A stretch of 64,000 bases of DNA from Polaromonas sp. (lineage in GTDB: Bacteria > Pseudomonadota > Gammaproteobacteria > Burkholderiales > Burkholderiaceae_C), in assembly GCF_029945895.1 (NCBI RefSeq), contig NZ_JAQSDL010000097.1, forward strand, positions 69,377 to 133,376. The letters are read 5' to 3'. The translations under genes were made by a program, and so were the position numbers. The notes beneath the pieces are model-generated. The model ran no database searches. It was not told where the DNA came from and saw only the letters and a program-made list of their open reading frames with translations. Of this stretch, positions 1 to 8,805 are shown in pieces (position 1 is the first letter of the stretch; each line of letters starts with the position of its first letter).

Positions 1-1227
1 GTTCTCGCCACCCGGCTTGATCAATTCCTTGGCCGGTGAACGCCCGCTGTACCAGAGGTAGCCCTCGGCATCGATGCGCCCCATGTCGCCCGTGTGGTGC
101 CAGCCGTTGCGCAGCGTGAAGGCGTTGTCTGCTTCGCAGCGCCAGTAGCCCTGGAACACCATCGGACCGCGCACCACGATCTCGCCGGTGGCGCCCACAG
201 GCAGCGGACGGTCCAGCTCGTCCACCACCGCGACCGTGTTCAGCGCGGTGGGACGCCCGGCGCTGCCGGGGCACTCGTCAAACGGCGCCAGACTGACCGA
301 GCCCGAGGTCTCGGTCTGGCCGTAGGCACTCCAGAAGGTCGCATGGGGACAGGTAATGCGCAATCGCGCGATGGTCTCGGGCACATCAATCCCCGACACC
401 ACACGCAGCCTGGCCAGTGCAGAGCCTTGGGCTGCGGCGGCGTCCAGCAGGGCGCCCAGCATCGGCGGGAAGGTGCCGATCAGGCTGCCCCCGTCCTCGT
501 CGATATGTTTGACCAGACTGGGCGGATCGAAACGTGTCATCAGCAGCGTGGCGCCGCCCGCCTGCTGCGTGGCCAGCAGGAAGCCGATGGCGGCCACGTG
601 AAACAGCGGCAAGACCCCCAGATTGACATCGGCCGGCGTCAGGCTCCAGGCCAGTTGCGTCTGCAGGCTGGCAGAGATCAGGCCGCGGTGCGAGAGCAGT
701 GCGCCGCGCGGCCGCCCGCCCACGGCGGCGGTGTGGATAATGACGATCCCCTCATCGTCGTTCAGATCAGCGGGCGGCACGGTGGTGCGATCGAGATACA
801 GGGCGCTGACCGCTTGCCACGGTGCCTGTGCTGCCCCCAGCGTGTAGCGCTGCATGCCGTCCAGCCCTTGCTGCGGCAACAGCGCCTTGAATTCATCGGC
901 CACGATCAATACCCTGGGCGCCGCGTCCTCGATGACGTAGGCCACCTCCTCGGCCGACAGCCGCCAGTTGATCGGCACCACGATCGCGCCCAGTTGGGCG
1001 GCGGCGCCGAACAAATCGACATATTCCAGGCCGTTGGGGGCCAGTATCGCCAGCCGGTCGCCCTGGCCCACGCCCGCGGCCGCCAGACCAGCGGCCAGGC
1101 GCGCCGTGCGCTCGGCGTACTGGGCGTGCGTGACCCGCTGATCGCCGAACACCAAGGCGGTGTTCGATCCGTACAATCGCGCGTTGCGGTTGATGAGATC
1201 GTGCAAGGTAAAAGATCGCAAACCCAT
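1..1227 (-). CDS. Acyl-CoA ligase (AMP-forming), 3' end beyond window
   Basis: Adenylate-forming acyl-CoA synthetase activating a carboxylic acid to its CoA ester in the cytoplasm. From the ATG at 1227 (MGLRSFTLHD) the frame stays open for 409 codons and runs off the left edge, so the C-terminal lid domain is mostly missing. A GAGGAG ribosome site lies just upstream. The body is typical: GDRLAILAPN, a YGQTE-type A5 motif (SAYGQTETSG) and a HTGDMG A7 motif. Odd: the phosphate loop, normally TSGTTGxPKG, reads HTAAVGGRPRG, so the Ser/Thr-rich loop and its Lys are replaced. It is the last visible gene of the minus-strand operon starting at 14463. Substrate unknown. Confidence 0.85.
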   Translation of the reverse strand, partial: MGLRSFTLHDLINRNARLYGSNTALVFGDQRVTHAQYAERTARLAAGLAAAGVGQGDRLAILAPNGLEYVDLFGAAAQLGAIVVPINWRLSAEEVAYVIEDAAPRVLIVADEFKALLPQQGLDGMQRYTLGAAQAPWQAVSALYLDRTTVPPADLNDDEGIVIIHTAAVGGRPRGALLSHRGLISASLQTQLAWSLTPADVNLGVLPLFHVAAIGFLLATQQAGGATLLMTRFDPPSLVKHIDEDGGSLIGTFPPMLGALLDAAAAQGSALARLRVVSGIDVPETIARLRITCPHATFWSAYGQTETSGSVSLAPFDECPGSAGRPTALNTVAVVDELDRPLPVGATGEIVVRGPMVFQGYWRCEADNAFTLRNGWHHTGDMGRIDAEGYLWYSGRSPAKELIKPGGEN

Positions 1228-1247
1228 TTCATGCTCCTCGTTCAGGT

Positions 1248-2114
1248 TCAGGTCCCGCTCGCCGGGGCCTTCGCCGGCGGCATCACTTCGTGCAGAAAGT
1301 TCGCCACGCTGGCGACAAAGGCATCGTTGGCATCACCGGCAATCATGTGGCCGGCGCCCTTCAGATCGACAAATCGCGCGCGCGGCAAGGTTTGCACCAG
1401 GGCGCGCGCATCTTCTTCGCTGATCACGTCGCTGCGCTGGCCGCGCAGCAGCAAGGTGGGCGCCTGCAGACCGCGCAAGGCGCGCTCGTAACCGTCGGCG
1501 TCGCGCCGGTGGTTGTGGTTGGCCTCGCTCATAATGAGCGGATCCCAGTGCCAGTTCCAGCGGCCCTGCGCATTGAGGCGCAGGTTTTTCTTCAGGCCCT
1601 CGATGGGACCCTCCATCGGCCGGCCACGGTAGGCGGCGATGTGCTGTGCGGCCTCTTCGAGCGACGCAAAGCCATCGGGCCGCGCCCGCATGAAGCGCAC
1701 GATGCGCTCGACACCGGCTTCTTCCATGCGCGGCGCGATGTCCACCAGCACCAGCGCGTTGATCGGCGGCGCATGTGGGCGCCCGATGGCGGCCATGCTG
1801 GTCAAGCCCCCCATGGAGGCGCCGACCACCGCCAGCGGCGTTCCCAGCTCGCGCCAGATGCGGCACATGGTGTCGGCCAGCGTCTCGATGCGGTAGTCGC
1901 CATCCGTGGCCCAGGCGCTATCGCCATGCCCCGGCAGGTCCAGCGCAACGGTGTACCAGCCGGCATCGCCCAGCACTTGCCCGGCCTTGCCCCAGGCATG
2001 GCGGGTTTGTCCGCCACCGTGCAGCAGCAGCACCGTCGGTGCGCCGACCGGGCCGTAGACATCGGCCACCAGGGAGCCGCCAGCAAAGCCGGAAAATTCC
2101 CGGCGCGCCATCAT
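1248..2114 (-). CDS. Alpha/beta-hydrolase
   Basis: 288-residue alpha/beta-hydrolase fold protein, probably a cytoplasmic esterase, thioesterase or C-C bond hydrolase. Seen: oxyanion region LLLHGGGQTRHAW near residue 30, nucleophile elbow GASMGG with Ser near residue 98, acid in the VLVDIAP strand or a later Asp, and catalytic His in the C-terminal GAGHMIAGD. Length is normal for the family. The start overlaps the stop of the transglutaminase-like gene by four bases, indicating translational coupling. Its place in a CoA-ester operon suggests hydrolysis of an ester, lactone or thioester intermediate; the substrate cannot be read from sequence. Confidence 0.85.
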   Translation of the reverse strand: MMARREFSGFAGGSLVADVYGPVGAPTVLLLHGGGQTRHAWGKAGQVLGDAGWYTVALDLPGHGDSAWATDGDYRIETLADTMCRIWRELGTPLAVVGASMGGLTSMAAIGRPHAPPINALVLVDIAPRMEEAGVERIVRFMRARPDGFASLEEAAQHIAAYRGRPMEGPIEGLKKNLRLNAQGRWNWHWDPLIMSEANHNHRRDADGYERALRGLQAPTLLLRGQRSDVISEEDARALVQTLPRARFVDLKGAGHMIAGDANDAFVASVANFLHEVMPPAKAPASGT

Positions 2115-2812
2115 GATGGCTTACCCACCTCTTGCGCGAAGTCGGCACCATTGCCTGCAACCTGACCCCAGTCGGCGAAGCTCTTGTAGTGCTCGCGCCA
2201 TGTGGCCAGCAGTTCCTCGCGCGGCAAGTCGGCGTAGGTGCCGTGGTCGTGCACGTATTCCATGTGCCGGCGGCCACTGACATCGAATTCATGGAAGACA
2301 GAATCGGCGCTGCCGTCGAACTCCAACGGCCGGATACCGGCCTTCTCGCACAAGGAACGGTTGAAGGCGGGCGTAGCCTTGAGCCATTGACCGTCAACCC
2401 ACAGCTCGGTATAGCCGTGAAAGACGAACAAGTCGGTGCCCATCATGTCGTACAGCCGCTTGCTGGTCAGGTGGTTACGAACGTCGGCATAGCCCAGCCG
2501 TGCCGGCACGCCCAGGGCGCGGGCCGCCGCCGCCAGCAGCGCCGCCTTGGGCACGCAAAAGCCACGCCCAGCCTCAATCACGTGGCTGCCCTTCAAGCCC
2601 TCGACCGTGGTGTCAAAGTAGTAGGGGTCGTAGAGAAACTCGTCGCGCACGGCGTAATAGAGCTTGACCGCGATCTCGCGCGGCGTCATCGCGAGGTCGG
2701 CCACCCGGCGCGCGAACGCGATCACCGCCGGGTGATCGCTGTCCACATAGCGCCCAGGCGCAAGATAGCCCGACGGATCGTTCGAATTTGTGGTTTGCAT
2801 GGTCACGTCCAT
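2111..2812 (-). CDS. Transglutaminase-like domain protein
   Basis: 233-residue protein with a transglutaminase/cysteine-protease-like core. The putative nucleophile is Cys in GRGFCVPKAALL (about residue 96), followed by PARLGYADVRNH, and the His is in FVFHGYTELWVDGQW. The usual third residue, an Asp in a VDPT motif, is not obvious: the strand reads KATPAFN. Small stand-alone proteins of this type are seen in acyl-CoA catabolic clusters, but their reaction is not established. It sits between the SDR gene and the alpha/beta-hydrolase and overlaps the latter by four bases. The function is therefore open (amidase, peptidase or acyl transfer). Confidence 0.8.
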   Translation of the reverse strand: MDVTMQTTNSNDPSGYLAPGRYVDSDHPAVIAFARRVADLAMTPREIAVKLYYAVRDEFLYDPYYFDTTVEGLKGSHVIEAGRGFCVPKAALLAAAARALGVPARLGYADVRNHLTSKRLYDMMGTDLFVFHGYTELWVDGQWLKATPAFNRSLCEKAGIRPLEFDGSADSVFHEFDVSGRRHMEYVHDHGTYADLPREELLATWREHYKSFADWGQVAGNGADFAQEVGKPS

Positions 2813-2813
2813 A

Positions 2814-3695
2814 TCATTGATCCTTGACGCTCAGGCACTTTGGCGGTTCGGCCAACGCAAAGCCGTTGAAGGGTTTGGACCGATCATGGGCCTGCAATTT
2901 CCAGGTCGGACGGGCATTGGGCACACCACCATCGACCCGAATGCAAGAACCAGTAATGAAAGCCGCCGCCTCGCACAGCAAAAATACAATCGCTGCCGAA
3001 ATCTCGGCCTCGGTGCCATAGCGTTGCAGCGGCACCTTGGTTTTCAGGCTGCGCAGTTCGGCCTGCATCTCGGGGCTGTAGGTGTCAAAGCCGCTGCTGG
3101 CAATCCAGCCCGGCGCCACGGCATTGACCCGCACGCCGGCGCAGGCCCATTCGCAGGCCGCCGTCTCGGTGAACGACAGCATGCCGGCGCGCGCCGCGCC
3201 GCTGTGCGCCATGGTCGGCATGCCGCCCCAGATGTCGGCGATGATGTTGACGATGGCGCCGCCGTTCGATGCCATGGACTGGTTGAAGGCTTCGCGCGCC
3301 ACCAGGAAGCCGCCGGTGAGGTTGCTGCGCACCACCGCATCCCAGCCCTTCAGGCTGATGTCCTTGACCGGCTGCGGGTACTGGCCGCCGGCATTGTTGA
3401 CCAGGCCATCGATCTTGCCGTGGCGGGCGATCACGTCGGCGATCATGGCCTTGACGCCCGGCTCGTCCCGGATGTCACAGGCATGAATGCTGGCCTGGCC
3501 GCCAGCCTGCGTGATTTCAGTTTGCACCGCTTCCAGTTTTTCGACGCGGCGCCCAACCAGCGCCACGCTGGCGCCCAGGTTGGCCAGCTCGTGCGCGGTG
3601 CAGCGGCCGATGCCACTGCCACCACCGGTGACGATAACGGTTTGACCTGCAAACAGGCCAGGACGGAACACGGAACGGTAGGTTGGTTGAGACAT
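2814..3695 (-). CDS. SDR-family enoyl-CoA reductase-like protein (PECR type)
   Basis: 293-residue short-chain dehydrogenase/reductase. The dinucleotide site is TGGGSGIGR near residue 24 and the structural motif is NNAGG. The usual catalytic YxxxK is absent: the aligned segment is AHSGAARAG, as I recall from peroxisomal trans-2-enoyl-CoA reductase (PECR), followed by ACEWACAGVRVNAVAPGW. This suggests reduction of a 2-enoyl- or dienoyl-CoA rather than alcohol oxidation. Two relatives with the same substitution lie at 49629 and 50489. It lies upstream of the transglutaminase-like gene in the same operon with a one-base gap. Confidence 0.88.
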   Translation of the reverse strand: MSQPTYRSVFRPGLFAGQTVIVTGGGSGIGRCTAHELANLGASVALVGRRVEKLEAVQTEITQAGGQASIHACDIRDEPGVKAMIADVIARHGKIDGLVNNAGGQYPQPVKDISLKGWDAVVRSNLTGGFLVAREAFNQSMASNGGAIVNIIADIWGGMPTMAHSGAARAGMLSFTETAACEWACAGVRVNAVAPGWIASSGFDTYSPEMQAELRSLKTKVPLQRYGTEAEISAAIVFLLCEAAAFITGSCIRVDGGVPNARPTWKLQAHDRSKPFNGFALAEPPKCLSVKDQ

Positions 3696-3719
3696 GATGG
3701 ATGTTTCCTTTCTGTGCCC

Positions 3720-4154
3720 TCAGGCTCGCAGCATGAAATTGCCGTGGCCAAGAGCGATGGGCTTATCGGGGCTGGATTGCCATGCCTGGATGCGCAGGTT
3801 CGCCACCCGCTGACCCTGCTTGACCATAACGACGTTGGCATAGGTGTCCTGCGGCCGGCCCGAGCGCAGGTAATCAATGTTGAAATCGATGGTCTTGGGC
3901 AAGTCCTGGCTGTCCATGTGCCACAGCAGGTAGAACAGTCCGGCGCACTCCAGAAACCCACCGGTGGCACCGCCATGCAGAGCCGGCAGGATGGGGTTGC
4001 CTATCAGTTTTTCCTGGAATGGCAAGACGCAGGTGAACTCCTCGCCCTTGACATCAATGCGCAAGTCCAGAAAACGTGCAAAGGGCACAGCCTGGATCAC
4101 TTCGCTCCAGTCACCCTGCGCGCGCGCATGGTTAATTTGTTCGGTCCAGTTCAT
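3720..4154 (-). CDS. PaaI-type hotdog thioesterase
   Basis: 144-residue single hotdog-fold protein. The frame is open further upstream, but the ATG at 4154 (MNWTEQINHA) has a strong GAGGAGGT site and overlaps the stop of the upstream gene by four bases (ATGA). The PaaI-like segment is LPALHGGATGGFLECAG, followed by the IDFNIDYLRSGRP strand. These enzymes hydrolyse acyl-CoA thioesters, often to release CoA from dead-end intermediates. It forms a tandem pair with the related gene at 4151-4627, possibly as a heteromer. Confidence 0.88.
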   Translation of the reverse strand: MNWTEQINHARAQGDWSEVIQAVPFARFLDLRIDVKGEEFTCVLPFQEKLIGNPILPALHGGATGGFLECAGLFYLLWHMDSQDLPKTIDFNIDYLRSGRPQDTYANVVMVKQGQRVANLRIQAWQSSPDKPIALGHGNFMLRA

Positions 4155-4627
4155 CGTGGCACCTCCTCGTTGCGCAATACCGGTCGCCCGGAAGTAAACA
4201 TGTAAATGCCGACTGCGGTGGCTATTGGGTCGTCCGACGTGTCGTGGTAGGCAGCGCCGCGAACGAACGCCAGTTCTGCAGTCAGCTTGTAGCAAACGGC
4301 CCCCCCCAGAATCGCACGCCCGGGCGTGGCAGGCTTGAGGTAGTCGATGCGCAGGTCCAGCGTGGCCATCGGCCGCATCTCCGGCAGCTTGACGAAAATC
4401 GCGAATCCGAATGCGGCGTCGAGCAGCGCAGTGATCACTCCGCCATGCAAAACCCTGGTCTGCGGATCGCCCACCAGCGCTTCCTGGTACTCGACCTTGA
4501 GCACGCACCAGTCGGTGCACACCGCGTGCGGCAACACGCCCAGTTCGCGGTTGTACGGCGACACATGGGCGAACTTCTGCCATCGCTTGGCGATTTCTTC
4601 TTCGTTGATGGTGTGTGTTTCTGTCAT
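4151..4627 (-). CDS. PaaI-type hotdog thioesterase
   Basis: 158-residue hotdog thioesterase with RVLHGGVITALLDAAFGFA, the helix carrying the usual acidic catalytic residue, and TLDLRIDYLKPATPG, the central strand. It is a divergent paralogue of the preceding hotdog gene and is joined to both neighbours by four-base overlaps. Likely role: acyl-CoA thioester hydrolysis inside the catabolic pathway. Substrate range is unknown. Nothing suggests secretion or a membrane location. Confidence 0.88.
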   Translation of the reverse strand: MTETHTINEEEIAKRWQKFAHVSPYNRELGVLPHAVCTDWCVLKVEYQEALVGDPQTRVLHGGVITALLDAAFGFAIFVKLPEMRPMATLDLRIDYLKPATPGRAILGGAVCYKLTAELAFVRGAAYHDTSDDPIATAVGIYMFTSGRPVLRNEEVPR

Positions 4628-5694
4628 CTCGATACATCTCCAGACAAGGTGAGGGTGGGCTCTTCGCCGGCCGCCGTCACCGGATACCAGCGGGTCGTCA
4701 CGGCTGGCGTTTCTTCACGGAGCACATGGCCGGAGCGCTCCAGCCACAGCAGGTGCGCCAGGGTTTCGCCCATGGCCAGGTAAGCATGCAAGGGGTCGCT
4801 CTGCGCGCCATAAACGGCGTAGCCGAGTTCGGTGGCATTCATGCCCCCCGCGCCCAGACGCGCCGTGAACTTGCGCAGCGCCCGCTGGTGGTGCGCCACC
4901 AGTCCATGCGCGCGCTCGACCCCGGCGTGGTAGACACGGTGGTGGGCCGGCAATACGTATTCGATGTCCAGCGCGGCAATGGTGCGCAGGCTGTCCAGGT
5001 AACGTGGCAGCGGATCGATTTCGCCATAGGGCCAGACACCAATGTTGGGTGTGATGCGCTCGAGCAACTGGTCGCCCGTGAGCAGCAACTTCAGCCTGGG
5101 CTCGTACAAGCAAATTTGTGCAATGCTGTGGCCGCCAAGCACCAGCACGTCGAAAACATGATCGCCGATGTGCAGCGTCTGGCCGGCTTCGAGCGGTTCG
5201 ACGCGCGTCGGCACGGCACAGGCCATGTTGCTTTGCAACACCCCGCCCACCACCTGCTGCGCGTCCTCCGGCGCCGCCCCATGGCGACGCATGAAGTCGA
5301 TACAGTACGCGCGGTCGCCGGCGCTGACCACGTGCGTCTGCCGCGCCACCGCCACCTCTTCCTCGCGCATCAGGATCGGCGCCCCGGTGCGCTCGTGCAG
5401 CCACACCGCCAGCCCGAGGTGGTCGGGGTGGTGGTGCGAGACGAGGATGCGCGTCAAGCCAGCTGCCAGCGGACCTGCCAATGCGCGCAGCCACAAGGCC
5501 CGCGCCGCCTCGCAATCGGCACCAGTGTCGAACAGACACCAGCCCTCGCTTTCTCGAATCAGGTAAATGTTGACGTGGTCGATGCCGTAGTCCACCGGCA
5601 GCGTGAACATCAGAATGCCGGGCAGGACCTCCTTCAGAGGCAGCCCGACCAACCCGTCAATGGCTGAAGTAGCCGGGGAGGTGCCCATGTTCAC
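4624..5694 (-). CDS. MBL-fold metallo-hydrolase
   Basis: 356-residue metallo-beta-lactamase-fold hydrolase. The metal-binding motif is SHHHPDH (residues 86-92), with further ligands in VLGGHSIAQICLY and LLLTGDQLL. An N-terminal strand (NIYLIRESEGWCLFDTG) and a C-terminal helical extension, probably a winged helix as in LACTB2-like enzymes, complete it. Such proteins hydrolyse thioesters, esters or phosphodiesters using two metal ions. Four-base overlaps with both neighbours place it in the acyl-CoA operon, so a thioesterase-like role is the favoured inference. Confidence 0.87.
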   Translation of the reverse strand: MNMGTSPATSAIDGLVGLPLKEVLPGILMFTLPVDYGIDHVNIYLIRESEGWCLFDTGADCEAARALWLRALAGPLAAGLTRILVSHHHPDHLGLAVWLHERTGAPILMREEEVAVARQTHVVSAGDRAYCIDFMRRHGAAPEDAQQVVGGVLQSNMACAVPTRVEPLEAGQTLHIGDHVFDVLVLGGHSIAQICLYEPRLKLLLTGDQLLERITPNIGVWPYGEIDPLPRYLDSLRTIAALDIEYVLPAHHRVYHAGVERAHGLVAHHQRALRKFTARLGAGGMNATELGYAVYGAQSDPLHAYLAMGETLAHLLWLERSGHVLREETPAVTTRWYPVTAAGEEPTLTLSGDVSR

Positions 5695-6836
5695 AACCGT
5701 TTCGCCACTTCTTCGAGCATCACCTCGGTGGCACCACCGCCGATGGCCTGGACGCGGGCGTCGCGCACCATGCGCTCGATCGCGGCCTCGCGCATGTAGC
5801 CGAAGCCGCCGTGGAACTGCTGGCAGTCATAGACCACGTCGTTGACCAGCTCGCCGCACAGCGCCTTGACCATTGACACCTCCTTGACGCATTCGCGCCC
5901 CTGCGCGTCGAGCCAGGCGGCGTGGTAAACGAGCTGGCGGCCGGCCTCGACCTGCGCCGCGCGCATTGCCAGGCGCTGGCGGATGGCCTGCTTGTCCCAC
6001 AGCGTGGCGCCGAAGGCCTTGCGCTCGCGCACATAGGCCAGCGTCAGCTCGATCGCGCGCGCGGCCTCGCCCATCATCTGCGCACCCAGCACCATGCGTT
6101 CGTTCTGGAAGTTGCGCATGATCTGGTAAAAGCCCTTGTTCTCGCCGCCCAGCAGGTTGGCCGCCGGGATGCGACAGTTCTCGAACACCAGCTCGGCGGT
6201 GTCGCTGCACAGCCAGCCGCTCTTGTTGAGCGCGCGCCCGACACGAAAACCCGGCGTGCCCTTATCGACGATGAAGATCGAAATGCCGCGCGAGCCCTTG
6301 GCCGTCGGGTCGGTCTTGGCGGCGACGAAATACACATCGCCATGCACGCCGTTGGTGATGAACATCTTGCTGCCGTTGAGCACCCAGTGGTCACCGTCGC
6401 GCACCGCGCGGGTGCGGATGCCGGCCACGTCGGAGCCTGCATCGGGCTCGGTGACCGCCACGGCGCAAATCTTCTCGCCGCGGATGATGGTGGGCAGGTA
6501 GCGCTCGAGCTGTTCTGGCGTGCCAAAGTTGGCCAGGTGCGGCGAGGCCATGTCGGTATGCACCATCACCGTCACGGCAAAGCCGCCGTAGGTGGAGCGG
6601 CCGAGTTCTTCGGCCAGGATCGCGCTGTACACCGTGTCGAGCTTGGAGCCGCCGTGTTGCTCGGCGTAGCGCACGCCGAGGTAGCCGAGCTCACCCATTT
6701 TGCGCAGCACCGCGCGCGGCACCATGCCTTCCTCTTCCCATGGCGCTGCCTGTGGCACCACCTCCTGCTCGACAAAGCGGCGCAGGTTGTCCCGGAACTG
6801 TCGGTGCTGCTCGTCAAAATAAATCGGTTCGTTCAT
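5691..6836 (-). CDS. Acyl-CoA dehydrogenase
   Basis: 381-residue FAD-dependent acyl-CoA dehydrogenase that introduces an alpha,beta double bond and passes electrons to ETF. FAD/substrate signature: AVTEPDAGSDVAGI near residue 125. C-terminal region: QQFHGGFGYMRE and IGGGATEVMLEEVAKRL. Where medium-chain enzymes have the catalytic Glu (EGT) this protein has Gly, as in isovaleryl-CoA-type enzymes whose base is on another helix. Length is normal. It overlaps the MBL gene by four bases. Branched or alicyclic acyl-CoA is plausible but not proven. Confidence 0.93.
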   Translation of the reverse strand: MNEPIYFDEQHRQFRDNLRRFVEQEVVPQAAPWEEEGMVPRAVLRKMGELGYLGVRYAEQHGGSKLDTVYSAILAEELGRSTYGGFAVTVMVHTDMASPHLANFGTPEQLERYLPTIIRGEKICAVAVTEPDAGSDVAGIRTRAVRDGDHWVLNGSKMFITNGVHGDVYFVAAKTDPTAKGSRGISIFIVDKGTPGFRVGRALNKSGWLCSDTAELVFENCRIPAANLLGGENKGFYQIMRNFQNERMVLGAQMMGEAARAIELTLAYVRERKAFGATLWDKQAIRQRLAMRAAQVEAGRQLVYHAAWLDAQGRECVKEVSMVKALCGELVNDVVYDCQQFHGGFGYMREAAIERMVRDARVQAIGGGATEVMLEEVAKRL

Positions 6837-6925
6837 TACAGGTCCTTGGAGTCCATCACCACCATCAGATTGCCGGCGCGCGCTGCATTGTCAGGGTCTG
6901 CAGAACTGAGGCATTGCCGCTTGCC

Positions 6926-7723
6926 TCACGGCTGCCGCCAGGAGGGCGGCCTCTTGGCGAAGAAGGCGGCGATACCTTCGCGCCCTTCTTCGGTTTCCCA
7001 AGCATCGGCCAGCTTGTCGGCGGCATAGATCATGTTGGTGGCCAGATCGTGCGAGTTTGCATAGGCGACCAGTTTCTTGGTCGCGGCCACCGCACCAGGC
7101 GCGCACTGCAACAGGTCGGCCAGTTCACGCTCGACCGCTGCATCCAGCTGGTCGGCCGCTACCACTTCGGACACCAGGCCCAGACGCTTCGCCTCAAGCG
7201 CATCCATGCGCCGCCCGGTAAGGAAAGTGCGCCGCGCGTTCGCCTCGCCCATGCGCGCGACCACATAGGGTGCGATGTTGGCCGGCAACAAGCCCAGCCG
7301 CACCTCGGTCAGCGAGTAAACGCCGCTGTCCACCGCGATGGCGATGTCGCAGACCGAAATCATGCCGACACCGCCGCCATAGGCGGGGCCGTTAACGCGT
7401 CCGATCAGCGGCATCGGCAGGTCGTTGAGTGCGCGCAGCATAAGAGCTAGATCGGCGCTCTCGGCCACGCGTTCGGCGCGCGTCTTTAACATGTTCTGCT
7501 GCATCCAGCCGAGGTCGCCGCCGGCGCAGAAAGTCTTCCCGACGCCGGTGAGCACCACCGCGCGCACAGCAGCGGCGCGGCCAAGCCAGGCAGCAGCCTG
7601 GGACAGGTCCGAAATCAACTGCGCATTCAAGGCATTGTGGGTGTCTGGCCGGTTGAGCGTGAGGCAGGCCACGCCGCGGGCGTCGACGGCAAACTGCAAG
7701 GTCTGGAAGGAAGGCGTGTTCAT
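6926..7723 (-). CDS. Enoyl-CoA hydratase, methylglutaconyl-CoA hydratase-like
   Basis: 265-residue crotonase. Oxyanion segments: KTFCAGGDLGWMQ near residue 65 and GPAYGGGVGMISVCD near residue 110. The GGGVG form (Gly where many hydratases have Glu) together with SLTEVRLGLLPANIAPYV resembles LiuC methylglutaconyl-CoA hydratases of leucine/isoprenoid degradation. The neighbouring HMG-CoA-lyase-like and carboxylase genes fit that reading: carboxylase, hydratase and lyase form the classic three-step methyl-branch removal. About 90 untranslated bases separate it from the acyl-CoA dehydrogenase downstream. Exact substrate uncertain. Confidence 0.9.
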   Translation of the reverse strand: MNTPSFQTLQFAVDARGVACLTLNRPDTHNALNAQLISDLSQAAAWLGRAAAVRAVVLTGVGKTFCAGGDLGWMQQNMLKTRAERVAESADLALMLRALNDLPMPLIGRVNGPAYGGGVGMISVCDIAIAVDSGVYSLTEVRLGLLPANIAPYVVARMGEANARRTFLTGRRMDALEAKRLGLVSEVVAADQLDAAVERELADLLQCAPGAVAATKKLVAYANSHDLATNMIYAADKLADAWETEEGREGIAAFFAKRPPSWRQP

Positions 7724-7809
7724 GGTTGGGTTCTCACAGGCGATAAACAGGGCTTGCGGCAGAGCCAGCGCCGATCGGCGGCACCCGGGTTGAGACGGCG
7801 CGCAGTCAT

Positions 7810-8787
7810 TCAGGGCAAGGCGATCTGCGCTGCAGGGCTGCGCAAGCCGGTCAGCGAGCCGCTGTGCATCACATGGCCGACCAGGGTTCGTCCGATGATG
7901 CGCTCGGCCAGACGGGCAGCCTCGATTAGGGCATCGAGATCGATACCGGTCTCGATCCCGAGTTCATGACACATGAACACCATGTCCTCAGTACAAATGT
8001 TGCCGGCGGCGCCGCCCTGCTTGTGCCCGGCAAAGGGACAGCCGCCCAAGCCGGCGACCGAGCTATCGAACAGTCGCACCCCCATTTGCAGCGCGGCATA
8101 GACGTTGGCACCACCGACACCGCGCGTGTCGTGCAGATGCAATCCAATGCTGGTATCCGGAACGATCTCGCGCACCGCGCCGATGCGGCGCTTGATGTCT
8201 TCGGGGTTGGCCCAACCCATGGTGTCGGCCAGGTACACCGCTGGCAACGGCACACCCCGATCGGCGCAGGCATCAACCAGCCAGCGGACCTGATCGGTCA
8301 CGGCTGACAGCGGAACGTCGCCACCGAGATTGCAGCCAAAAGCCGTGATCACGTAGGCTTTCTCCACCGGAATGCCCAAGGCGATGTAGCGGTCCAGCCA
8401 GCCGAGCTGGCGTTCGCGCATCTCGGCCACGCTGCAATTGTTGTTGCGCTGCGAAAACGGCTCGGTGGTGTAGAACATCAGCTTGCCGTCCAGGTCCACC
8501 TGTTCGCAGGCGCGCGCCCGCTCGAAGCCGTTGTCGTTGAGCCAGAGCGCCGTGTAGCGGGTGCCGGGACGCTTGACGATGGCGGCAAACAACTCGGACG
8601 TGTCGGCCATCTGCGGCACCGCACGCGGACTGACGAAGGACGCCACCTGGATCTGCTTCAGGCCCGAGGCCGCCAACGCGTCAATCAGCGCGGCGCGATC
8701 TGCCAGCGGATAGGTTTGCTGCTCCATCTGGAAGCCCTCGCGCGGGCCCTCCTCATGGAACTCGACGGATGCCGGTAAATCACTCAT
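7810..8787 (-). CDS. Hydroxymethylglutaryl-CoA lyase-like enzyme
   Basis: 325-residue HMGL-like TIM barrel (pyruvate carboxyltransferase superfamily). Seen: metal-binding HLHDT, glycine-rich active-site loop GLGGCPFAGHKQGGAAGN with the loop Cys, and TEDMVFMCHELGIETG. These enzymes cleave 3-hydroxy-3-methylglutaryl-CoA or related tertiary 3-hydroxyacyl-CoAs. Odd: the N-terminal metal/catalytic motif, usually GPRDGLQ, reads GPREGFQ, so the conserved Asp is Glu. This may mark a different substrate or altered activity. It lies in one operon with a biotin carboxylase and a methylglutaconyl-CoA hydratase-like crotonase. Confidence 0.88.
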   Translation of the reverse strand: MSDLPASVEFHEEGPREGFQMEQQTYPLADRAALIDALAASGLKQIQVASFVSPRAVPQMADTSELFAAIVKRPGTRYTALWLNDNGFERARACEQVDLDGKLMFYTTEPFSQRNNNCSVAEMRERQLGWLDRYIALGIPVEKAYVITAFGCNLGGDVPLSAVTDQVRWLVDACADRGVPLPAVYLADTMGWANPEDIKRRIGAVREIVPDTSIGLHLHDTRGVGGANVYAALQMGVRLFDSSVAGLGGCPFAGHKQGGAAGNICTEDMVFMCHELGIETGIDLDALIEAARLAERIIGRTLVGHVMHSGSLTGLRSPAAQIALP

Positions 8788-8805
8788 GGTAAAACTCCTC
8801 GGAAA

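Noticed and set aside
94..1491. A 465-codon plus-strand open frame
   Set aside because: Antisense shadow of the ligase and hydrolase genes; it crosses their intergenic gap and has low-complexity His/Arg/Gln composition.
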